A stretch of 22,389 nt of DNA. Origin: Spirochaetaceae bacterium UBA1306 (GTDB lineage Bacteria; Spirochaetota; Spirochaetia; Treponematales; Rectinemataceae). This document shows, piece after piece, positions 6,202-13,070 of the stretch. How positions within the stretch are numbered: position 1 is the stretch's first letter; each line of letters opens with the position of its first letter. The notes beneath the pieces were generated by a model. It was not told the origin of the DNA and ran no database searches. It saw only the letters and a program-made list of their open reading frames with translations. Made by a program: the position numbers and the translations under genes. The DNA lies in assembly GCA_002307245.1 (NCBI GenBank), contig DBTW01000114.1:6932-29320 (forward strand), in the 5' to 3' direction.

Positions 6202-7196
6202 GCCCGCTCCACGCGGTTCCGGCCGCCTTCCTTGGCCTTGTACAGGGCCTTGTCCGCCGCCGCGAGGAGGGCCTCGGGCGTGTCGGCGTGCTCAGGGCTG
6301 GCGGCGGCGCCTATGCTCACAGTGATGAAGGCCGGCTCGGGGCGCCCGCCCTGGGGGGCGCGCGGCGAGGGCAGCTCGAGGCGGAGAGCCTCGGCCGCGC
6401 GGCGCATGTCCTCCGCGAGCTCGAGGGCGCGGTCGAGGCCGCCCGAGGGCAGGAAGACGGCGAATTCGTCGCCCGAGAGCCGCGCGCCCACCTCGCCCTC
6501 GCGTATCTTCGGGACGAAGGACGAGGCGGCGGCCGCGATAGCCGCGTCGCCGCCGGACTGGCCGAAGGCCGCGTTGATGTCGCGGAAGCGGTCGATGTCG
6601 AGCATGAGGAGACTGCAGCGCCTCGAGGAGCCCGCGCCGCGGGCGAAGCGCGCGGCCATGGCCTCCTCGAGGAAGCGGCGGTTGAAGAACCCGGAGAGCT
6701 CGTCGGTGATCGCGCGCCTCCGGGCGGCCTCGCCCCATCGCACGAGGCCGCCCAGGAAGCCCGAGGCCTCGTCGAGCCAGGAGGTCATCACCCGGGCCAT
6801 CGAGGACAGGAGCTTCACGCCGATCACGGGGTGCTCGTACACGAGGCGGTAGAAATCGATGCCGTCGAGGACGAGGAGCTCCGCGTCGTCCTTCGCGTAG
6901 CAAGTGGCCGACCTCGGCTCGTTTTCGATGATGGCCATCTCGCCGAAGAGGACGCCGGGCGTGAATTCGTAGACCTCCCGGCGCGTCCCGTCGGCCTGGG
7001 AGACGTAGGAGCCGATCCTACCCGACCGCACGATGAAGAGCTCCTGGCCCGAGTCCCCCTCGCGGAAGACCGTGCTGCCGGCCGGGAAGCGGCGCGGCTC
7101 GAGGAAGGCCGAGACGGCGTTGACCTCGAGGCCGCTCATGCCCCGGAAGAGGCTCATCCCGGCGAGGAAATCCGGGATGCGGTCGCCGCCGCTCAC
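6198..7196 (-). CDS. Cyclic nucleotide-binding domain with GGDEF domain, probable diguanylate cyclase
   Basis: A 332-residue signalling protein. Residues about 10-125 form a cyclic nucleotide-binding (CNB) domain with a complete phosphate-binding segment, GEMAII then NEPRSAT (85-98). Residues about 163-330 form a GGDEF domain: DELSGFFNRR, DIDRFRDIN (200-208) and the active loop SGDEF (241-245), a tolerated variant of GGDEF. The RxxD inhibitory site five residues before the loop reads REGE, so product inhibition may be lost. It would make cyclic di-GMP under control of a bound nucleotide. The start is a GTG at 7196 that overlaps the TGA of the upstream gene as GTGA, which gives translational coupling. 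The ORF is also open in frame further upstream, but that part overlaps the preceding gene and is not protein-like. The stop overlaps the convergent flavoprotein gene in CTAG. Confidence 0.82.
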   Translation of the reverse strand: MSGGDRIPDFLAGMSLFRGMSGLEVNAVSAFLEPRRFPAGSTVFREGDSGQELFIVRSGRIGSYVSQADGTRREVYEFTPGVLFGEMAIIENEPRSATCYAKDDAELLVLDGIDFYRLVYEHPVIGVKLLSSMARVMTSWLDEASGFLGGLVRWGEAARRRAITDELSGFFNRRFLEEAMAARFARGAGSSRRCSLLMLDIDRFRDINAAFGQSGGDAAIAAAASSFVPKIREGEVGARLSGDEFAVFLPSGGLDRALELAEDMRRAAEALRLELPSPRAPQGGRPEPAFITVSIGAAASPEHADTPEALLAAADKALYKAKEGGRNRVERA

Positions 7197-8215
7197 GCCT
7201 CGGCCTCGCAGTCGGCGGGCATGAGGCGGTAGAGTCGGTCGCCGCCGTCCTTCCAGGCCCGCGTGAGGAGGAAGTACGCGTCCTCGACCAGGCGCTTCCA
7301 ATCGGCGCCGTCGGCCGGCCATTCCGCGAGCGAGAGGCTCGCGGTGAAGGAGAAGCCCGTGCCGCGCGCCGCGGGGACGTCCATCGCGGCGACCTCGGCC
7401 GCGAGGCGGCGGGCCGCGTCGATCGCCGCCTCGGCGCCGAGGCCGGGCAGGACCAGGGCCGTCTCGTTGGAGCGCAGGCGCACGGCCCAGCCGCGGCCGA
7501 GGCGCTCGGCCTCCCCTGCGAGGATTCCCGACAGCAGGGCCATGGCCTCGTCGCCCGCCGCGTGGCCGAAGGCGTCGTTGAGCTCCTTGAAGCGGTCGGG
7601 CTTGAGCATGACGACGGAAACCGGGCTCGGGCCGAGGTTCTTGGGCACTTCCTCGTCCAGGAAGGCGCGCGACCAGAGGCCGGTGCCCGAGTCGGTGTAG
7701 ATCTGGCGGCGCAGCTCGCGAACCCAGGGGGAGTTCTCGGAGATGAGGCGCTGCGTGGAGCGGAGGCGCGAGGAGATCATGGAGAGGGAGCGGAGGAGGA
7801 TGCGCGAGGCGGCGTCGGGCTTCTCCTTCGCGAGGTCCTGCATGCTCATGCCGCCGCGGGGGAAAGCGACGAGCTCCGAGCGCGCGTGGGCCCGGGCTGT
7901 GGCGTCCAGCGGGGAGCCCACGGCGAAGTCGAAGTCGCCTATGACGTCCCCGGCCACGTAGCGGGCCATCTCCCGCTCGCGGGCCCGGCCGCCGGGGCCT
8001 TCCTCGATGTGATAGACCCCGATCTCCCCCGTCCGGACGATGAAGAAACGCCGGGGCTTCTCGCCCTGGGAGAAGAGGGTCGCGCCCTCGTCGAGCCGGA
8101 CTATGTCCACCCGCCCCGCGACGTACGCGAGATCGTCGTCCAGCAGGCTGGAGAAGAGCTCGGCCCTCCTGAGAAGGGACATGAGCTCGGGGACTGGCGC
8201 GACGACGGGCGGCAT
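7193..8215 (-). CDS. CNB-GGDEF protein with a degenerate, probably inactive GGDEF motif
   Basis: A 340-residue paralogue of the next gene with the same layout: CNB domain about 12-125, linker helix, GGDEF-fold domain about 170-335. KPDRFKELNDAFGHAAGDE (205-223) is a good GGDEF-family helix, but the catalytic loop is RLRSNETALVLPG (246-258), with no GGDEF residues. The CNB phosphate-binding segment also lacks its arginine (GDFDFAVGSPLDATARA, 93-109). It is thus likely non-catalytic and may not bind cyclic nucleotide in the usual way; a role as partner or receptor for the active paralogue is plausible. The start is ATG 8215 without a clear ribosome site. An ATG at 8182 is an alternative start. 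Confidence 0.78.
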   Translation of the reverse strand: MPPVVAPVPELMSLLRRAELFSSLLDDDLAYVAGRVDIVRLDEGATLFSQGEKPRRFFIVRTGEIGVYHIEEGPGGRAREREMARYVAGDVIGDFDFAVGSPLDATARAHARSELVAFPRGGMSMQDLAKEKPDAASRILLRSLSMISSRLRSTQRLISENSPWVRELRRQIYTDSGTGLWSRAFLDEEVPKNLGPSPVSVVMLKPDRFKELNDAFGHAAGDEAMALLSGILAGEAERLGRGWAVRLRSNETALVLPGLGAEAAIDAARRLAAEVAAMDVPAARGTGFSFTASLSLAEWPADGADWKRLVEDAYFLLTRAWKDGGDRLYRLMPADCEAEA

Positions 8216-8270
8216 CTTGGCCCAATGATAGGCGCTGCCCTTCTCCTAGGTCAACGGCGGCAGGCGCCCT

Positions 8271-8492
8271 TCATGCGCGGCCGCCGGCCTCGGCCTCGCG
8301 CTCGAGGATGTCGCCTGGCTGGCAGCCGAGCTCCCGGCAGATCGCGTCGAGGGTCGAGAAGCGCACGGCCTTCGCCTTGTTGCCCTTCAGAATCGAGAGG
8401 TTCGCGAGTGTCAGGCCAACGCGCTCGGACAGCTCGGTGAGCGAGACGCCTCGCTCGAGCAATACCCTGTCCAGGTTTACTTTGATCGCCAT
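8271..8492 (-). CDS. Small XRE family regulator (YozG type)
   Basis: 73 residues, almost all helix-turn-helix: NLDRVLLERGVSLTELSERVGL then TLANLSILKGNKAKAVRFSTLDAICRELGCQPGDILE. This is the short Cro/CI-like type commonly found beside DUF2975 membrane proteins. It follows the DUF2975 gene by 16 bases on the same strand, with GAGG before the ATG, so they form an operon. The pair probably forms a membrane-associated regulatory unit that represses its own promoter, but the signal is unknown for this family. Confidence 0.85.
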   Translation of the reverse strand: MAIKVNLDRVLLERGVSLTELSERVGLTLANLSILKGNKAKAVRFSTLDAICRELGCQPGDILEREAEAGGRA

Positions 8493-8508
8493 ACTTGCCT
8501 CAGGCCGG

Positions 8509-9105
8509 CTAGACTATCAGTTCCTGGTCGGCGCGCATCGCGGCCGCTTGCGCGAGCAGTTCGCCGAGGACGAGGATGACGAGGCCCGCCAGGACCTCGA
8601 CGAGGTCGATGCCGCCGATGGCCCGCAGCGAGGCGCCCTCGATATGGATGCCTTTACCGGCCGCGATGCCCGCGAGGAGGCTCGTCAGGCCGTTCGCGAC
8701 TATACCGACGAGCACCACGATACCGATAGTCCTCACTCTCCTGGCGTCCTCCTCCCGGAATAGCTGGCCGTCGCGGAGGCCAGCGAGGATACGCTTGAGC
8801 TGGAAGACGATCGCCTGGATTACGCAGAGCCGCACCGCCACCATCGCCATCATGGAGAGGAGGGGAGTCGGGTTCGCCATGACGCTAAGGGGCATGCGGA
8901 CCTCGAGGCCCCAGGAACGGAAGCCGAGGACATAGCCGTCGACCTGCGTGCCCTTCAGATAGGCCATCACGGATGCGGGGTCGTTCAGGGCGACGAGGCC
9001 GAATACGACCCCGCAGGCGGCGATTGCCGCGAAGCCAAGGTACCAAGCGATCTCGATTAGGACGTAAAGGAACGAGGAAAAGGATTTCTTGCCGAAGTAC
9101 TGCAT
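8509..9105 (-). CDS. DUF2975 family membrane protein
   Basis: 198 residues with four predicted membrane segments near 12-38, 82-104, 125-149 and 166-187. The loop LKRILAGLRDGQLFREEDARRVRTIG (103-128) between segments 2 and 3 is the typical signature of DUF2975. The ATG follows AGGAGGGAGT, a strong ribosome site. A promoter is visible upstream and the small XRE regulator follows 16 bases downstream. The function of the family is not established; the constant pairing with a YozG-type regulator suggests sensing or control of that regulator at the membrane. Confidence 0.8.
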   Translation of the reverse strand: MQYFGKKSFSSFLYVLIEIAWYLGFAAIAACGVVFGLVALNDPASVMAYLKGTQVDGYVLGFRSWGLEVRMPLSVMANPTPLLSMMAMVAVRLCVIQAIVFQLKRILAGLRDGQLFREEDARRVRTIGIVVLVGIVANGLTSLLAGIAAGKGIHIEGASLRAIGGIDLVEVLAGLVILVLGELLAQAAAMRADQELIV

Positions 9106-9158
9106 ACTCCCTCCTGAGCAGAATCGATTCGGAAAAGGATTCGTTCATTGATGAAGGG

Positions 9159-9187
9159 AGTATATGATGGTATTTATCGAATAACAA
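9159..9187 (-). promoter_or_regulatory. Promoter of the DUF2975-XRE operon
   Basis: On the minus strand TTGTTA (9187-9182) and TATACT (9164-9159) are exactly 17 bases apart, a near-consensus sigma-70 promoter. The start site would be near 9152, about 47 bases before the ATG at 9105. Confidence 0.65.
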
Positions 9188-9319
9188 TATACAATTATTG
9201 AATATCGATAATTTGCTAGCTCTGATTAGATCGGTTGCGATAAAGCCTTAGTGTCACAAAGAGTATAGACAAAAAATATGTAATTATTTACAAGATAATT
9301 AATTAGATGATTATTGGGG

Positions 9320-9358
9320 AAAAAGAAAAGAGGAATAGCATTGTAGGTGCTATTCCTC
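9320..9358 (-). terminator. Intrinsic terminator of the liv-ior-paaK-ACT operon
   Basis: On the minus strand GAGGAATAGCA (9358-9348) pairs perfectly over 11 bases with TGCTATTCCTC (9340-9330) around a 7-base loop, then CTTTTCTTTTTCCCC follows. It begins 47 bases after the stop of the ACT gene and ends the long minus-strand unit before the DUF2975 promoter. Confidence 0.88.
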
Positions 9359-9405
9359 TCTCTCCTACCATCCGAAGCTCGAAGCTTCGTAACACTGAAT
9401 TTCCG

Positions 9406-9822
9406 TCAAAGGCACTCGACCGTCGAGAGCTTGTGCTGCGTGGCGATCTTGATGCCGAGCTCGAGGTCCTCGACCTTGAAGATGACCACGGCCGTGGCGC
9501 AGTCCTTCTCGAGCGAGGCGTAGAGGTACTCGATGTTGACGCCCGTGTCCTTGAATATCTCCATCACCTTCGCGAGGCTGCCCGGCTGATCGGGTATCTC
9601 GATGGCGAGGACGTCGGTCATCCTCGTCGTGAAGCCGCCCTTGGCGAGGGCCTCGGCGGCGTCGGCCGGCCGGTCGACGATGAGGCGCAGGATGCCGAAC
9701 TCCGCCGTGTCAGCGATCGAGAGGGCGCGGATGTTCACGCCGGCGCCCGAGATGAGCCTCGTGACCTCGGCGAGGCGCCCGGTCTTGTTCTCCAGGAAAA
9801 CGGAAATCTGCTGGATCCTCAT
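9406..9822 (-). CDS. Tandem ACT domain protein
   Basis: 138 residues made of two ACT domains (about 3-66 and 70-136), with the glycine loops ENKTGRL (11-17) and PDQPGSL (77-83) and the GVNI strands after each first helix. Stand-alone double-ACT proteins of this type are known to sit beside indolepyruvate oxidoreductase and phenylacetate-CoA ligase genes. ACT domains bind amino acids, so it may sense an amino acid or aromatic acid and modulate one of the enzymes of the operon; it has no DNA-binding or catalytic part. The ATG follows AGGAGG and lies 10 bases after paaK-1. It is the last gene before the terminator. Confidence 0.82.
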   Translation of the reverse strand: MRIQQISVFLENKTGRLAEVTRLISGAGVNIRALSIADTAEFGILRLIVDRPADAAEALAKGGFTTRMTDVLAIEIPDQPGSLAKVMEIFKDTGVNIEYLYASLEKDCATAVVIFKVEDLELGIKIATQHKLSTVECL

Positions 9823-9832
9823 CGTTATCCTC

Positions 9833-11134
9833 CTAGATCTTGCGCCTGTCGATCACGCGCTTGGCCTTGCCGATGCTCCGCTCGATCGTCTTGGGCTCGA
9901 CCAGCTTCACCTTGAGCTGGATGCCGAGCTTGGACTTCATCACGGCCTCGATTTTGTTCCTCAGGGACTCGAGGCTCCGCGTCTCGTCCGTGAAGAGCTC
10001 CTTCTTGACCTCGACCTGGAGCTCCACTTCGTCCAAGTGGCTCTCGCCGCGGTCGAGGACGATGAGGTAGTTCGGGTCCGTGCCCTCGATCTCGATGAGG
10101 GCGTGCTCGATCTGCGACGGGAAGACGTTCACCCCGCGGATGATGAGCATGTCGTCGGTGCGGCCGAAGAGGCGGTGGATCTTGGCCGTGGTCCTGCCGC
10201 AGGCGCAGGTCCCCCTGGTGATGAAGGTGACGTCGCGCGTACGGTAGCGCAGGAGCGGCGTGCCTTCCTTGACGAGGGTCGTGAACACGAGCTCGCCCTT
10301 CTCGCCGTCGGGCAGGGGGCGGCCCGACTCGGGGTCGATGATCTCGGGGTAGAAGAGGTCCTCGCTTACGTGCATGCCGTCCTTGCACTCGCACTCGAAG
10401 GCGACGCCCGGGCCCGTGATCTCCGTGAGCCCGTAGATGTCGTAGGCGTCGATGCCCCAGGCGGCCTCGATCTGCTTGCGCATGTTCTCGCTCCAGGGCT
10501 CGGCCCCGAAGCAGCCCGCGCGGAGCTTCAGGGACTTGGGGTCCAGGCCCGACTCCTTCGCCTCCTCGGCGAGGAAGAGGGCGTAGGACGGCGTGCAGGC
10601 GATGACGGTGGTCCCGAAGTCGCGCATGACCATGAGCTGCTTCGGGGTGTTGCCCGAGGACATCGGGATGACGGTGGCGCCGACGCGCTTCGCGCCGTAG
10701 TGGGCGCCGAGGCCTCCCGTGAAGAGGCCGTAGCCGTAGGCGACCTGGACGGTGTCGTGCCGCGTGGCGCCGGCGCCGCTCAGGGTTCTCGCCATGCCCT
10801 CCTCCCAGCACTCGATGTCGAAGCGCGTGTACGCGTCGACGACCGGCACGCCCGTGGTGCCCGAGGACATGTGGACTTCCTCGATCTCGGCCTGGGGGCA
10901 GGCTAGGAGGCCGTAGGGATAGGTTTCGCGCAGGTCGTCCTTCACGGTGAAGGGGAGCTTGGCGATGTCAGCGAGCGACTTCACGTCCCTCGGGTGGACG
11001 CCGGCCGAGTCCAGCTTGGCTTTGTAGAAGGGGACGCGGGAATAGAGGGTCTCCACGAGGTTCTTGAGCCTCGCGAGCTGCAGCAGCCGGCGCTCCTCGG
11101 CGCCCTGGCACTCGTATTGCGGATTCCAGATCAT
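9833..11134 (-). CDS. paaK: Phenylacetate-CoA ligase family protein (paralogue 1)
   Basis: 433-residue adenylate-forming enzyme that links an aryl acid to CoA with ATP to AMP and pyrophosphate. SSGTTG (90-95) is the P-loop-like ATP motif, YGLTE (234-238) binds adenine, GRTDDM (324-329) is the hinge, and K423 in GKAKR is the catalytic lysine of the C-terminal lobe. The substrate-pocket segment YGYGLFTGG (133-141) is like that of known phenylacetate ligases, so arylacetates are likely substrates. CACGR (310-314) is a family feature. AAGGAGGAC precedes the ATG by 9 bases. It lies 22 bases after paaK-2 in the operon. With IorAB it may work on the arylacetyl-CoA product in either direction. Confidence 0.88.
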   Translation of the reverse strand: MIWNPQYECQGAEERRLLQLARLKNLVETLYSRVPFYKAKLDSAGVHPRDVKSLADIAKLPFTVKDDLRETYPYGLLACPQAEIEEVHMSSGTTGVPVVDAYTRFDIECWEEGMARTLSGAGATRHDTVQVAYGYGLFTGGLGAHYGAKRVGATVIPMSSGNTPKQLMVMRDFGTTVIACTPSYALFLAEEAKESGLDPKSLKLRAGCFGAEPWSENMRKQIEAAWGIDAYDIYGLTEITGPGVAFECECKDGMHVSEDLFYPEIIDPESGRPLPDGEKGELVFTTLVKEGTPLLRYRTRDVTFITRGTCACGRTTAKIHRLFGRTDDMLIIRGVNVFPSQIEHALIEIEGTDPNYLIVLDRGESHLDEVELQVEVKKELFTDETRSLESLRNKIEAVMKSKLGIQLKVKLVEPKTIERSIGKAKRVIDRRKI

Positions 11135-11156
11135 GATCCATGTCCTCCTTAGGCTG

Positions 11157-12467
11157 CTATAGCTTGGCGCGCTCGTCTATGACCCGCTTGGCCTTGCCCT
11201 CGGAGACCGGGAGCATGCCAGGCTCGTGGAGCTCGACGTGCGGATTGATGGAGATCAAGGCCTGGAGCCGCGCCCGGATTCTCTCGCGAAGGGCGTTGAG
11301 CGGCCTCGAGTCGTCGGCGAACTGACCCGGCCCGACCTCGACCTTCACGGTCAGCTTATCGAGGCTGCCCTGCTTCTCGACGAGGATGAGGTAGTTGGTG
11401 CCGACCTCGGGCATGGCCATGACCACTTCCTCGATCTGGGAGGGGAACACGTTGATGCCGTTGATGATGAGCATGTCGTCAGAGCGGCCGGTGATCCGCG
11501 CGATGCGGCGATGGGTCCGGCCGCAGGGGCAGGGCTCGGGGTAGACTGAAGTCAGGTCGCGCGTGCGGTAGCGCAGGATGGGCATGGCCTCGCGGCAGAG
11601 GATGGTGAGCACGAGCTCCCCGAGCTCGCCGTCGGGGACGCTCTCGAGGCTGGCCCGGTCGATGACCTCGAGGATGTAGCCGTCCTCCCAGAGGTGCATG
11701 CCGTCGCGCCGCTCGCATTCGAAAGCGACGCCGGGGCCGTTCATCTCCGAGAGCCCGTAGGAGTTGAAGACCTCGATGCCGAAGAGACCCTCGATCTTCC
11801 TCCGCGTGTCCTCGGTGTAGGGCTCCGCGCCGCAGAAGGCGCGCTTGAGCTTGAGGTCCCCCGGGGAGACGCCCTCCTCGGCCAGCTTCGAGTGGATGTG
11901 CAGGAGATAGCTCGGCGTGGCGTGGACCGTGGTGGTGCCGAAGTCCTTCATGAACTTGATCTGCCGCGAGGTGTTGCCCGTGCCGGAGGGTATGACCAGC
12001 ATGCCGACGCGCTCGGCCCCGTAATGCATCACGAGGCCGCCGGTGAACAGGCCGTAGTTCACGACGTTCTGGAACACGTCGTTGGCGTCGGCCCCGGTCG
12101 CCGAGATGGAGCGGGCCATGAAGTCGGCGCAGCGGGCGACGTCCTTTTGCGTGAGGTAGATGACGGTGGGCGTGCCCGTCGTGCCCGAGGAGGCGTGCAG
12201 CCGCACGATGTCCCTCCGGTCGACGGCGACCATGCCGTAGGGGTAGGCCTTGCGCAGGTCGTCCTTGGTCGTGTAGGGGATGCGCTGGAGGTCGGCGAGG
12301 CTCTTGATGTCGTCCGGGCCCTTGATGCCCACGCCCTCGAGCCGCGGTTTGTAGAAGGGGGTCTGGAGGGCGCGGGCGACGGCGACCTTGAGACCGGCGA
12401 GCTGGCGGCGCTCGATGTCGGCGCGGCTCATCGTCTCGGCTTCTTTATCCCAGAATTTCGTCGCCAT
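11157..12467 (-). CDS. paaK: Phenylacetate-CoA ligase family protein (paralogue 2)
   Basis: 436 residues, same fold as paralogue 1 with SSGTTG (93-98), SYGLSE (236-241), GRSDDM hinge and a C-terminal GKAKR lysine. The pocket segment is VNYGLFTGG (136-144), close to paralogue 1, which makes a similar aryl acid substrate probable. CPCGR is present. The gene begins 3 bases after iorB, so the two are surely cotranscribed; the ribosome site GAGG lies inside the iorB end. Ligase genes of this type next to ior genes are known to serve arylacetate metabolism. The exact substrate (phenylacetate, 4-hydroxyphenylacetate or indoleacetate) cannot be read from the sequence. Confidence 0.88.
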   Translation of the reverse strand: MATKFWDKEAETMSRADIERRQLAGLKVAVARALQTPFYKPRLEGVGIKGPDDIKSLADLQRIPYTTKDDLRKAYPYGMVAVDRRDIVRLHASSGTTGTPTVIYLTQKDVARCADFMARSISATGADANDVFQNVVNYGLFTGGLVMHYGAERVGMLVIPSGTGNTSRQIKFMKDFGTTTVHATPSYLLHIHSKLAEEGVSPGDLKLKRAFCGAEPYTEDTRRKIEGLFGIEVFNSYGLSEMNGPGVAFECERRDGMHLWEDGYILEVIDRASLESVPDGELGELVLTILCREAMPILRYRTRDLTSVYPEPCPCGRTHRRIARITGRSDDMLIINGINVFPSQIEEVVMAMPEVGTNYLILVEKQGSLDKLTVKVEVGPGQFADDSRPLNALRERIRARLQALISINPHVELHEPGMLPVSEGKAKRVIDERAKL

Positions 12468-12470
12468 GAT

Positions 12471-13070
12471 TCAAGCCTCGGCCGCGAAAGCGCGACCATC
12501 GGCCGCGAAAGCGCGGCCGGACGCGAAGGCTTTGAGGTTGACCTCGACGAGGCTCGCTTCCTTCGCGGCGAAGAGCTTCGCGATGCGCGCTTCCATGCTC
12601 GCGGAAGCGACCGGGATGAAGGAGCTCGCCGCCCCCACCATGACCATGTTCACGGCGCGCGCAGAGCCGGCTTTCTTCGCGAGCTCGGCCGCGGCTACCA
12701 CCCGGCTGCGGGGCTGGCTCTCGATGGCCTTGATCAGCGGGGCGAGGTCGGGGTAGTCGGGGATGTTCACGAAGGGCTCCGCTGCGGTGACGATCACGCC
12801 GCCGGGCTTGAGGAAGGACAGGTAGCGCAGGCTCTCGACGGGCTCCATCGAGAGGATCATGTCGGCCCCGCCCGAGGGGACGAGGTCGCAGGCGATATGG
12901 CGGTCCGAGATGCGCAGGTGGGCCGAGACGGCGCCGCCGCGCTGGGCCATGCCGTGCACCTCGGACTGGCGGACCTGGAGCCCCTCGTCCAGGGCCGCCC
13001 CGGCGATGATGGCGGCGATCGAGAGGACGCCCTGGCCCCCGACGCCCGCGAGGATGATGTCGCAGGTCAT
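12471..13070 (-). CDS. iorB: Indolepyruvate:ferredoxin oxidoreductase beta subunit
   Basis: 199 residues of the gamma-type domain of 2-oxoacid:ferredoxin oxidoreductases: CDIILAGVGGQGVLSIA at the start, then QSEVHGMAQRGGAVSAHLR (35-53), the CoA/2-oxoacid side signature. Together with IorA it oxidises arylpyruvates to arylacetyl-CoA. The ATG overlaps the iorA stop as ATGA. The last 15 residues are low complexity, GRAFAADGRAFAAEA, coded by a 15-base direct repeat; this tail is not part of the family fold. There are no ferredoxin cysteine clusters in this subunit. Confidence 0.9.
   Translation of the reverse strand: MTCDIILAGVGGQGVLSIAAIIAGAALDEGLQVRQSEVHGMAQRGGAVSAHLRISDRHIACDLVPSGGADMILSMEPVESLRYLSFLKPGGVIVTAAEPFVNIPDYPDLAPLIKAIESQPRSRVVAAAELAKKAGSARAVNMVMVGAASSFIPVASASMEARIAKLFAAKEASLVEVNLKAFASGRAFAADGRAFAAEA
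12480..12515. repeat. 15-bp direct repeat in the iorB 3' end
   Basis: GGCCGCGAAAGCGCG occurs at 12480-12494 and again at 12501-12515, 21 bases apart, so the repeat keeps the reading frame and codes GRAFAA twice. It makes up the last codons of iorB. CGCGAAGGCTTT (12522-12533) beside it occurs again, inverted, in the livJ-livH spacer. Confidence 0.75.

Larger units (their letters stand above)
9106..9405. other. AT-rich intergenic island without genes
   Basis: About 300 bases that carry no supported gene. From roughly 9140 to 9330 the sequence is strongly AT-rich in a GC-rich genome. It holds the DUF2975 promoter on the minus strand, the palindrome GAATCGATTC (9121-9130), an inverted repeat TTATCGA (9174-9180) / TCGATAA (9205-9211) spanning the -35 region, and the terminator of the liv-ior-paaK operon. 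The dyads are candidate sites for the small XRE regulator. Confidence 0.6.

Noticed and set aside
5520..7232. Plus-strand frame of 570 codons
   Set aside because: It crosses two convergent genes with clear motifs and has the low-complexity composition of GC-rich shadow frames.
7197..8225. Upstream extension of the second CNB-GGDEF gene to 8225
   Set aside because: This part of the frame is antisense-like, Arg/Pro-rich and fully covered by the other CNB-GGDEF gene; the GTG at 7196 fits coupling.
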